DNA of 64,000 bases from Eopsaltria australis. Its lineage: Eukaryota > Chordata > Aves > Passeriformes > Petroicidae. This document shows positions 12,301 through 24,300 of the stretch, piece by piece (the stretch's first letter is position 1; the number at the start of each line of letters is the position of its first letter). A model generated the notes under the pieces. The model was not told where the DNA came from. It saw only the letters and a list, made by a program, of their open reading frames with translations, and searched no databases. The stretch is from contig JAVTVJ010001355.1 of the NCBI GenBank assembly GCA_034509425.1, positions 479,525 to 543,524 on the forward strand. Direction: 5' to 3'. A program made the position numbers and the translations under genes.

Positions 12301-15300
12301 CGTGCAGGAAGGGGCCTCGGTGAGGAAGAGCAGGAAGCAGCAGCAGCGACTCCTCAGGAACATGGGAGCTCACGCCGTGGTGCTGGAGCTGCTGCAGATC
12401 CCTTACGAGAAGGTGGGGCTTGGTGGCGTGTTGAGGGGCTTTTCATTCCTCCTCTGAATCTTCCTGAACCTCCTCCCTGCACACTGGATGCACAGGGGCT
12501 GGTTTGTGCTGCCTCATCATCTGTAAAATACCCACACTCACAAATAACGAGCTCAGACACTCTGTTTATTCGAAGTCTTTGAGTGTACGGATATGTACTG
12601 TTGCCTGAAGAAATATTCATGCAGCATAGTTCAGAGTTAAGGCTCAACTCTGAGCTTTTCATGGGTGGCAGGTGCTGCCTTGAGGTTAAGCAAGGTGGAA
12701 GCAGGACCTTCATTGTGAGGCAGCTGTGTGAGCACCATGCTGGGAGCACCGAGGGGAGGGAGGGTGCCTGGTCCCCCTGAGGGTTTATCAGCAGCAGGTA
12801 CAGACTGTCCCCCCAGTTGTGGAGTCCTAAACTCCCCCTTGGAGGTGAATAAATACCAACTGGCTCTCCAGGTGAGGTCTGCTGCTCCTAATTAGCCATA
12901 TCAGGGCTAACACTCGCCACTGTGCAGGTTGGAGCCCAGTGGGGACTGGGTTTGGAGCCCACTGGGGGTTGAGTTTGGAGCCCAGTGGGGACTGGTTTGG
13001 AGCCCATTGGGGGCTGAGTTTGGAGCCCAGTGGGGACTGGGTTTGGAGCCCACTGGGGGCTGGGTTTGGAGCCCAGTGGGGACTGAGTTTGGAGCTCACT
13101 GGGGACTGGGTTTGGAGCCCAGTGGGGACTGAGTTTGGAGCCCAGTGAGGACTGGGTTTGAAGCCCAGTGGGGACTGGGTATGAAGCCCACTGGGGACTG
13201 GGTTTGAAGCCCAGTGGGGACTGGGTTTGGAGCCCACTGGGGACTGGGTTTGAAGCCCAGTGGGGACTGGGTTTGGAGCCCAGTGGGGACTGGGTTTGGA
13301 GCCCAGTGGGGACTGGGTTTGGAGCCCATTGGGGACTGGGTTTGGAGCCAGTGGGCTCCAACCCGCCCCTGGTTGTCCTGGGTTGTGCCTGTGAGCCTGC
13401 AGAGCCCCAGGTTGTGCTGACACAGCACACCCCAAGGTCATCACTTGGCTGCTCATCAGTCACAGGTGACAGGTATTTATCAGTGCAGAGGTGAGGCACC
13501 TCTCCACATTTTCCTGGTCACTCTGCTGTCCTCTGTTCCAAACTCGACAGGTTTCTGGGAGCCAGGAATGCTGCACAGTAACTTTGATTAATGCTAATTC
13601 TTGTGGTTTCTTTCATCATATTTTGCTAAAAAACTGGCAGCAAAAACACCCTTCAGCACCTTCTCATCACCTGTCTGTGCCCTGCATGTGAATGTGCAGC
13701 GTGGAAGGGGTCTCACCCTTGGAAATAGATGAAATTCCTTAGAAACAAAAACAGGCAGTAATTTTCCAAAGTGCAGCTCCTGCCACCAGTGGGCTGGGAA
13801 TCCACACTGACGTCAGAGGAAGGGCACCAGCTCCTCAGCAGTGCTTGGAAAGGCTGCAAGGAGCGTGGAGGTTCCAGTAAAGATAAATTGGACTGAGCTG
13901 GTGCAAGAGCAACTTTCCATCCGTGCTTTGCCACGGCTTCCCCATGCGTGGCTGCTGAAAGGAGCTCCAGTGGAACGTGGCAGCTTTCCTGGGCAGCCCC
14001 GAGGTGATGATGTGTGGTTTGGCCAAGAGGCTGGGATGTTCAGCAGCTCAGAAGTGACTAAAGCACGTTGCTGGCAGGGCCTGGCCGTGGAATAGGCACT
14101 TTCAGAGAATAAACTACTGTAATTTCTATTATGGGCTTTATTTTTGACGCTCTTTGGAAGCGTGGAGCTGGCCCAGCTCATCCCAAATGTCTGTGAGCTG
14201 GGTGGAGGTTTGTTTTCCTTCGGGGTGTGAGGGACGTGACAGTTCCCTTGCTGGAGCTGTGGCTCATCCTGTGCTCACCTCAAGGTGAACTTTTGGATTC
14301 CTTCTAACCCCCTGTCCTTTGTCGTGCAATCCCAGGCTGAAGACACGAGGATGCAGGAGATAATGAAGCTTGCACACGAGTTCCTGCAGAACTTCTGTGC
14401 TGGGAACCAACAGAACCAGGCCTTGCTGCACAAGCACATAAACCTGTTCCTTAACCCAGGGGTAAGAATAACCTCGGGCCACGATTTATTTTTTGTTCTA
14501 GCAAGAGCAGGGGCTGGATTGTCCTTGGTGGTGCCTCTGGGGCTGTTCTGTTGCAAGATTGGTCGAAGAGGTCACATTTTGTTTTCGTTCTGAAGGCTCA
14601 AGAGTTGGCAAGATGTTTGTTTAGGGCAGTTTCAGTGTAGAAAGTTCAAGAGGCTGAAGTGGAGTGAAAAACAGGCTGAGATAGGAGCAGTGGTGTTGAA
14701 AGCTGAAGTCCTCAGCCCTGCAGGAGTGTTGGCTTTACCTCAGTGGGGATGTAGTGGGTTTCCTGATTTTTTTTTTTCCCTTCCTTTCACCCCTCCATCA
14801 GATCCTGGAAGCAGTGACAATGCAGCACATTTTCATGAACAACTTCCAGCTCTGCAGCGAGATCAACGAGCGCGTGGTTCAGCACTTCGTCCACTGCATC
14901 GAGACGCACGGCAGGAACGTTCAGTACATCAAGTTCCTGCAGACCATCGTCAAGGCAGAGGGGAAATTCATCAAGAAATGCCAAGATATGGTAATGGCTG
15001 AGGTGAGAGCTGCAGAGATTTGCAGGGTCTGAACAGAAGTTTGCACATAGCAGTTGGTGAACATGACAAATTGATCCTCTCGCTTCGGGGACTGCCAAGA
15101 AGCTGACAGCTCTCACCGTGCAAAAAGAGCATTTACAGCTCCCAGGAAGCTCAGGCTTTTTGTGACCAAAAGCTCTCTGAGCTCTTGACTCACAGGTGTA
15201 ACAAGGAGCTGGTTATTAATGGCAGGAGTTGCTTCCCAGGCCTGTACACAGCAGAGTGTGGGTGGGGTTATGAAGCAAAGGGGCCTTTCTCTAGCAAAAT

Positions 15301-18300
15301 TGGCTTGAAGAGAATTGGTTTGATTTCAAGATCACTAAAGCAGAAGGAAAATTGCACCATGATAGCATTTTGATGGGAATTTTTAATGAAGTCATAGAAC
15401 CACCAGAGAATCACCTTCCACCATCCCAGGGTGCTCCAAGTCCTGTCCACTCTGGGCTTGGACACCTCCAGGGATCCAGGGGCAGCCACAGCTTCTCTGG
15501 GCACCCTGTGCCAGACCCTCACCACCCATATTTTTCCTGCTATCTAAACCTATTCTCAATTTCAAGGCATTCCCCCTTGTCCTCTCTCTACAAGCCCTTG
15601 TAAATACTCTTAGCAAGATGTATTTATTCAGCTCTTCAAGTGCTGAAGGGGCAAAAGATGAGGATTGGCTTCAGGTGTGTGGGTAATGGGAAATTGGAGT
15701 GTCAGGATAAAAGGGAGAGGTGAGAAGGGTGAATGGATGCTTTTAAGTGGGATATTGGATGGGATTTGTTTGGCAGATTTGCTCATCTCATGGGATGTTT
15801 TGGCCTCCTCAGCAGGGGGAGCCCCAGGATCAGATTTGTCAAATCTGGCTTTTGAGCATCAGTCCTGAGAGATGGATTAAAAAATCTTCCATATTTTGTT
15901 GTTCAGCTCAGAACCAGCTCCCCAACACAAAATTGAATGTGAGATGCTCAGCAAGGGGCTTCCCTGGGGTCAGCAGCTGCCCTGGGGGTTTTCCTCTGCT
16001 TTTTGTCCTGCTGTTTTTCCCAAACCCTGTGGGAGGACAGCCCTGGATCCCTCCAGCTGCATCCTCAGCAGTGCCCAGCCTGGAGCAGGGCTTGGTTTGC
16101 TCCATCTCCTTCCCTGCCTGCAGTTCCAGGAGGTCTGAGCTGCTCTGAAATCATGGCCAGCCAGGTGTCAAACGTGAAGCTGATGGAAATCATCAGTGTG
16201 TGGCTTAAAGTGTCACTCCCTGGCCTTGGAAAGTGGCTGGTGTGTGTTGGGAAGGGTGGAAGGAGTGAGCCCTGCAGTCCTGCCGTGCACTGTGCCCCTG
16301 GCACCAGCACAGGGCTGCCCACAGCTGCCTCAGAAAGTCACCCAAGGTGACAGACGTGAGATGGAAAGGCACAGTGGAAAGTCACAAACTTCCTGGCACA
16401 GCTCCTGCCTAAAGCAGGCAGCTGGAGTGGCTTTGAACTCCTTCAGCAGTTCAGAAGTGGTCAGTTCATTGTGCAGGAGGAAATGTCCTGCTGGTGTCCC
16501 TGAGGGCAGCCAGGAGCAGTGCCCAGCCCCAGGAGGGGCTGAGGAGCAGCAGTGGGGCTGTGCAGTGGGACAGCCCCTGCTGAGGGGATGCTGTGGGGGC
16601 ATCCCAGGCTCTGCTCTGCTGATGGAATGTTCTCCTTGCCCCACAGCTGGTGAATGCAGGGGAGGATGTGCTGGTGTTCTACAACGACAGAGCCTCCTTC
16701 CAGACCCTGGTGCAGATGATGAGGTCAGAGAGGGACAGGATGGATGAGAACAGCCCCCTGATGTACCACATCCACCTGGTGGAGCTGCTGGCTGTGTGCA
16801 CAGAGGGCAAAAACGTCTACACAGAGATCAAATGCAACTCCCTGCTCCCTCTGGATGACATTGTCAGGGTGGTGACCCACGAGGATTGCATTCCTGAGGT
16901 GAGGGCTCGCAGCAGAGCTGGGCTCTGTGTGTTGGAGATGGGCTGGCTTTGGGTGGGAGAGGGTTGATGCTGCAGAGTCTGGCCTGGCAGGGGTTGGAGC
17001 AGGTGGGCAGCGAGCTGGGAAAGTGAAACCCTTCCCTGCTGCTGCTGTTGGCACCCCCAGCCAACCTGGATGGTCAAGTTAAATCCTTTTATACTTCCTC
17101 CTTACCCTGAAAGTGGGAATGTGACGCTGTGCTTGGTTATTTTATAGGGTTCTTGAGGCAGAGAGGTTTATGGGTGTGCTGCTAACCTTGAACAGATGGT
17201 TCTGCAGAACTGGAAATTATTATTACTACGCTGACGTTTTGTCTGCAGTAATCCTGGTGGTTTTTTATTGGATGGTGTCTCGCTATTCATGGCATTAAAT
17301 TTCACCAGTGTTTAAGTAAAAGGAAGAAGTGGAATTCCAACTGATCTATGCAGCAGTTTTAATGTGACATTACATTCATTCGTGCCACCATTCAGGTTTT
17401 TATTCTTTATGAATTGTTTTCTCTGCTTTTAGGTCAAAATAGCATACATCAACTTCTTGAATCACTGCTATGTGGACACAGAAGTAGAAATGAAAGAGAT
17501 TTACACCAGTAATCACATGTGGAAGCTGTTTGAGAACTTCCTGGTTGACATCTGTCGGGTAATGCATCTGCATCAAGGAGCTGAGTTCAGAGAGCTTAAA
17601 AACCTCTTTAATCCAGAGCAGTAAGGATAAGACATCCCAGTGCATCAGGGCAATGAGTACCCTGAATACTCTGTTCCTGCAAATATGTGCCTGCTTTCCC
17701 TGATGCCTGTGGATTTCATTAGTCATATTCCATGGAACACATTAATATTTTCCTTTTTAAAAGAAAAAAAAAAAAACCCCAAAACCCAAGCCCAAACCAA
17801 AGCTCAGTGAAGCTCCACACCCTGCTCCTTTGTCCAGTGCCTTTTCTGTCCTGCCACCTGGCCTGCTTATTCTGGCCAGGATCACTGAGCTCCTTCCTGA
17901 GCAGCACTCAGCGTTTTTTGGCAGGTCAGGACAGATTGTTTTCCAGGCCTGGTGTTTATTTGGCCATATGGCTTTTTGCCTGGGATTCCAAGTATTTCCC
18001 CATACGAAAGCATTACACCCCAGTCCTCCCAGTCCTCTTCTTGCTTTCCTCCAGGACCCTGTGGTTTTTTCCCTCCCCTCAGCTGAGCTCTGTGCCAGCA
18101 CACCAGATCAGGAGCAGCTCTGGCGTGTGCTGGAAAGGCCGAGCCCCAGTGCCATGGGTGTCATTGAATTGCTGGGCCCAAGGCAGTGAGAAATGAGGAA
18201 TTCCAGCCTCAGCTGCCTTGGTGAGCTCTCCCTGACCCTGCTCTGGTTTGTGCTGCAGGCCTGCAACAACACCAGCGACAGGAAGCACGCGGACTCCATC

Positions 18301-21300
18301 CTGGAGAAGTACGTGACCGAGATCGTCATGAGCATCGTCACCACCTTCTTCAGCTCCCCCTTCTCTGACCAGAGCACCACCCTGCAGGTGAGGACAGGCA
18401 CAGACACACAGCAGGGACAGCCCTGCCCAGGCAGTTGTGCTCATTCCACTTCAGTGCCATTTACCAGTGCAAAAGGAACACGTGTTGGAATTGGGGGACG
18501 AGCACGTCGCTGTTCGTGGTGACCAGAGTGGTCTCTTTGCTGTAGAAGTGGAAAGATTTGGAGATCACACTACAATATTCTTCTAGAAAAGCTCAAGTGT
18601 CACATTAACTCATCAGTGGGTTCAACCACCAAGGTCTTTTGGGGACAATTCCTGTGTGTCATAGAATCCCAGCATGGTTTGGGTTGGAAGGGACCTTAAA
18701 GCCCATCTCATCCCACCCCCTGCCATGGGCATCACAGAGGGAGCAAGGCTGATTGGTTAAAGAAAGCATATTTTATAGAAAAGTTCTAATTTTCCTTTAA
18801 AAAAAAAAAGGATTCAGAACAAAAATCCAGAAGCTCTCACTGAGTGGATTTTTGGGGAGATGTGAAGGAGGAGCTTGGAACACTTGAGATGGGGAGAAGG
18901 CAGAGATTTGTGCAGCAGAGCAGCAGGGTCAGGATGTTGCCCCAGTATTTGTATTTGCACAGAGATGACACAGCTCTTTATTCATAAATAACTTGCTGGG
19001 AGGGTGTGGGTGGAGTGGTCAGGAGTCTGGCAGGAGGGTGAGGGGGCAGTTGTTGGAACTTGATGCAACCTGGTGGTGCCAAAGGCAGATGTTTGCAGTG
19101 CAGTCTCCAAAAACTCCTCCACTCCCACCCCTGCCACGTCTCTGACCTCGCCTGAGCAGTGCAGCAGCTGATTTGTTCCTCAGGTGGCTTCAGCTGCTAT
19201 TCCCCATCACCTTCTGTGCTCATCAGAGAAATGAGAAATGGACATTGTGGCCTTGTCCCCAGGGCTCTGCCTTCCCTCTGTACCTGAGCTGCCCTGCTCT
19301 CAGTTGTCATCTCTGAGATGCAGCATCTGAATGCACATCTTGCCATCCTATTTTAGCCATCTGTTAATGTTATATCAGCAGTTTTTCTTTAGTTTCTCCA
19401 TCTCCCCCTCTGTCTAGCAGGATGAAGTCACTTGGTTCACCTCTTTTCCCATCTCAGTGATAGATCTGCCTTGTCCTAGATTCATCTTCCCTCTACATCT
19501 CCAAGTTAAAAGCAGTTTCTCTCCCTTTCCCTGCCTGTCAATACTCTCTGTACCCAGGGATCCTCCCCCTGAGGAGCACTGGCTGTTGTCCCCCCTGCCT
19601 GGTGTCCATCCCTGCTCCATCCCAGGTGGGATTTCCTCCCCCCTGAGGTGCTGCAGGTGTGCTGATCTCTGTGGGTGAGGGATGTGGCCACTCTGCTCTG
19701 GGTTCAGTCCCTCCCTGCCCTTCCTGCTGCACCTTCTCATCCCTGCCAGCCTCCTCTTGCCTCCTGCTCCTTCGTGCCAGGGCTTGTTGGACTGAAATTG
19801 CTCCTGCCCTGAGTCAGGCCCAGCCTTGCTGGCTCAGGGAACACCTTGTCCATCCATCATGTGCTTCAAATCATATAAAATTAGGAGAACACAAATCTCT
19901 TGGCAAAGGACAGCTGCCCACAGCTTCTCTGCAACAAACATTGCTCAGCCTGTTTCCCTCCCAAGGTTTCCCTTCCCAAGTGCAGTTGGAGACCTGAGGG
20001 ATGTGGAGTAAATTTCCTAGTGGATTTATGGACCTTGTTTAAGCAAATGAAACATCTTAAAGGCTTTTTAAGACCAAAAAGTCCTCAGACATGAACTGAA
20101 AGGAATATGTGGGTGGTTTAAATCCAAGCATGCAGGTGTTTTCAGGGTCCTGGGTGAATGCTGCTGTTTGCCATGGTTTTTGGTGTTTGGCTTATTTCCA
20201 GAAAGGATAATTGGGTATTTGCCTCCCAGCAATTTCAGGGGCTTGAATTTTGCTTCTCCTCTTGTACATTTTATAATGGTGTTTGATACAATTGATCTAA
20301 TAGATTTAATTAGCTGATAGATTTGGCTTTTTCCTCTAACTCCACTTTTTTCTTGCAAGCAGGTTTTACTGTTGGCCAGAATAAATGAGGTATTTTTTCC
20401 CTGGTTCCTAAGTGCTGTGGTGTTTGCACTGTGGTGTAGTTCCCTTAGCTGGTAGAAACATTCAGTAGCTAGTAGGCACATGGGGTATTCCTTCTCAGAC
20501 TGAAATATTTAAAATACTCTTTCCTCTACAGGTAAAATACATTGTTCTGAATAATCACTGTACAAAACCAAATTGAGTTTTGGTCACTGTTGTTGGGCAG
20601 CTGCAAAGGTGAAAGAACAGAGGTGATGGGCTTGGGTGTGTTGGAGCAGCTCACCTGTCTGTAGTGGGAGATCACCTTGTGAAATTCAGGGGTGAAAACC
20701 ACACCTTGATTTTGGCTGATCCACAGCAGCTGCAGTGTTTGCCACTAACCACTGCCTGTGTTCCAAACAACACACAGCTGGTTTCTCTGGGAACTGGATA
20801 TCAGGAATGAGGAGTTTCCAACTCTGGAGCTGTGCTGTCACACAGCCAAGTCCCATTTACCTGTGGCCTTTTGAGTCAGCTGCTGGTCAACACTAACAGA
20901 GGAATCTGTGTGCCAGAGTTGCTGATAGCTCTGATAAAACAGATGAAGGTGACTGCTCATTTCCTCTGCTTAGTCAGGCCTCAATTACTGGGGCTTTCTG
21001 CTGGAGAAGCTCCTGTTTCATGTTTTCCTTCCAGCCTTGGTTCCCACCCTGCCCATCCAGTTGCTGATCCCGTGGTAGATACCCTGCTGCCACAGGGAGC
21101 TGCCCAACAAGTGCTGCAGAGCAGTTAGAAGGGACTGGAGAGTTCCAGCTGAGCTGGGCTGGGGTCAGCTCAGCCCTGGTGTCACTGAGAGTGTGACTGT
21201 GCTGGGGTCAGCTCAGCCCTGGTGTCACTGAGGGTGTGACTGTGCTGGGGATGGGATCAGCTCAGCCCTGGTGTCACTGTGACTGTGCTGGGGCTGGGGT

Positions 21301-24300
21301 CAGCTCAGCCCTGGTGTCACTGTGACTGTGCTGGGGATGGGATCAGCTCAGCCCTGGTGTCACTGAGAGTGTGACTGTGGTGGGGCTGGGGTCAGCTCAG
21401 CCCTGGTGTCACTGTGACTGTGCTGGGGATGGGATCAGCTCAGCCCTGGTGTCACTGTGACTGTGCTGGGGCTGGGGTCAGCTCTGTCCTGTCTCAGGGT
21501 GAGGGTCAGCCCAGCCCTGGTGGCACTGAGGGTGTGACTGAGCTGTGCTTGCCTTGCAGACCCGGCAGCCCGTGTTTGTGCAGCTGCTGCAGGGGGTGTT
21601 CAGGGTGTACCACTGCACCTGGCTCATGCCCAGCCAGAAGGCCTCCGTGGAGAGCTGCATCCGGGTGCTCTCCGATGTAGGTAAGGAGGGGGTGGCAGCA
21701 GAGCTGCCTGCTCAGGTGTGGCCATCCAGGACTTGCTGCTGGTGTGGCATCCTGCCACAGGGATGGGGCACTTTGCATCCTGCAGGTGACACTTGGGGAT
21801 AACTCATAGTCCAGGCTTTGTACAAAGCCAGGCTTGTGCTGATAGATCATCGTGGGTGTTGTCACTGTCACCTGAAGTGCTTTCTCTGTCTAACCTCAAA
21901 ACTCCTGCAGTCCTGTTGATCTGCAGCAGGGAGATGTTTTTCATGGAATTACTGAGGTTGGAAAAGCCCTCCAGGATCATCAAGTCCAAGCTGTGCCCGA
22001 TCCCCACCTTGTCCCCAGCCCCAAGCACTGAGTGCCACATCCAGGCCTTCCTTGGACACCTCTTGTGATGGGAACTCCAAACAGTTTCAATACCTGACCA
22101 CCCCTTCCATGAAGAAATTCCTCCTGATGTCCAACGTGGCCCTCCCCTGGTGCAGCTGGGAGTGCCACTCCTGCCCATAAATTTGCTCCACAGGAGGAGC
22201 TTGATATGGGGTCAGGTCCTGCTGCTGTGTGTCCACGTGTGCCAGCACGAGTTGCTGGGGGTGTGTGTTTAGGGACAGATTCCAATCCCACACCTTAAAC
22301 AACAGTAACAGCTCTGAGGTGTGGGAGCCTCTAAACATAATCCTGCTCAGGCCTGGCCCTGCACAGGGACTCAGCACTGCCCTGTTTAAAACATGGAAAG
22401 TTTTCAGGTTGGAAAAGATCTCTTGAGGTTGTCAAGTCCAGCTGTCAGCCCAGCACCACCACTGTGGTCACCAGTAAACCATGAACAAGCACCACATCCA
22501 CAGGTGTTTTTGACCACCTCCCTGGGCAGGGAAAGGCTTTTACAACCCTTTCTGTGAAAAAAAAAGTTCCTAATGTCCTAATTTCCCAATGTCCAATCTA
22601 AACCTTGCCTGGTGCAACTCGGGGCTGTTCCATCCTGTGAAGGAGAGTTTGTAGAAGGACAGAGTTTGTAGAAGGAAGGAATTGCGTAGACCTTTGTCTT
22701 GTGTCTGTGTTGGTTCATGGGCTCAAGGCTCATCCCCACTGATTCTGCCTTTTGCAGCCAAAAGCCGGGCGATTGCCATCCCCGTGGACCTGGACAGCCA
22801 GGTGAACAACCTGTTCCTGAAGTCCCACAACATCGTGCAGAAGACGGCCATGAACTGGCGCATGACAGCGCGGAACGCGGCTCGCAGGGACTCGGTGCTC
22901 GCCGCCTCCCGCGACTACAGGAACATCATCGAGAGGCTGCAGGTGCCTGCACAGCTCCCTTCCTCTTGGGTTACACTCTGGAATGCCCAGAGGGAGCCTC
23001 TTCCCCAGGCCCAGAGGTGCCCAGGAAGCACATCCAGGGCACCAGGGATGGCCATGGCAAAGAGGATCATGGCTTTGTGGCCTCTGCACCCATTGTGGGA
23101 GAGGATTGTAGGGTGTGACCTTCTAGGGGATTGTTTATCTTTGCTGTTTATGGGATGGCACAGCCTGGGGGTGGGATGGGATCAAGGGAATTTTCACTGC
23201 ACAGGAGGGTCAGTGGCCATGGGGCAGTGGCCATAGGGCAGTGGCCATAAGGGAGTAGCCATGGGGCAGTGGCCATGGGGCAGTGGCCATGGGGCAGTGG
23301 CCATAGGGCAGTGGCCATAAGGGAGTAGCCATGGGGCAGTGGCCATGGGGCAGTGGCCATAGGGCAGTGGCCATGGGGCAGTGGCCATAGGGGCAGTGAC
23401 CATGGGGCAGTGGCCATAGGGGCAGTGGCCATAGGGCAGTGGCCATGGGGCAGTGGCCATGGGGCAGTGGCCATAGGGCAGTGGCCATGGGGCAGTGGCC
23501 ATAGGGGCAGTGACCATGGGGCAGTGGCCATAGGGGCAGTGGCCATAGGGCAGTGGCCATGGGGCAGTGGCCATGGCAGTAGCCACAGCAGCAGCCATAG
23601 GAGCAGTGTCAGCAGCAGTCCCAGAGTGATCTGGAGCAGTCTCAGTCTCTGTACAATCAAGAACTCTGCACACAGCACAGTCTCCTCAGAGAAGTCCTTG
23701 ACCCTGTGTTGAATACAGCACCCTCCCTCCTGGGGGGGCACAGCAAAGCTCAAACTCTCACCTGACCAAACCCTGAGGGCTTTTAATTCATTCAGGCAGG
23801 ACAGACCTACTTGTCCTGTCCCTCATCCACCATTAGTAAAATTAATTCACCTATAAATGTGTGATTTTGTAATATTTGTTCCAACCTGGCTGTGGTTGTT
23901 TCCCAGGACATCGTGTCGGCCTTGGAGGATCGCCTGCGCCCTCTGGTCCAGGCAGAGCTGTCAGTGCTGGTGGATGTGCTCCACAGGCCTGAGCTGCTCT
24001 TCCCAGAGAACACGGATGCCAGGAGGAAATGTGAAAGTGGAGGTTTCATTTGCAAGTAAGTTGTCTTGGAAGTCTGGCTTGTGTTGCTTTTCCCCACTTT
24101 TCCCGTGTCCTGTGGAATGGAGCCCTCCTGCCCAACTTGGGAAATCCTTGCTGCCCTCTGAAATGCCTGTAAAAATCAGTGTTTGGTGATATGGTCAAGG
24201 CAGTTTCTCCTTGGAGGGGGAAAAAAGCTGCTTGTGGGAATGGGGAAAGACAGCTTGATATGTTCTCCCAGCTAATGCTTAAAAATTACTGCTGCAGGAT

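Larger units (their letters stand above)
18388..21559 (+). other. Intron 35-36
   Basis: The intron holds a truncated antisense CR1 (18659-18735) and a minisatellite (21150-21540) that runs almost into the exon 36 acceptor. The 18800-21140 part shows no exon or RNA gene. Confidence 0.8.
21681..22757 (+). other. Intron 36-37
   Basis: Much of this intron is made of two antisense CR1 fragments. No exon or RNA gene is seen. Confidence 0.75.

Noticed and set aside
12827..13499. Minus-strand frames of 203 and 209 codons rich in Pro-Ser-Gln-Trp
   Set aside because: They are produced by the 23-base minisatellite, which lacks stops.
23148..23753. Minus-strand frame of 201 codons, repeated Ala-Pro-Trp-Pro-Leu
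   Set aside because: It is a translation of the 14-base minisatellite.
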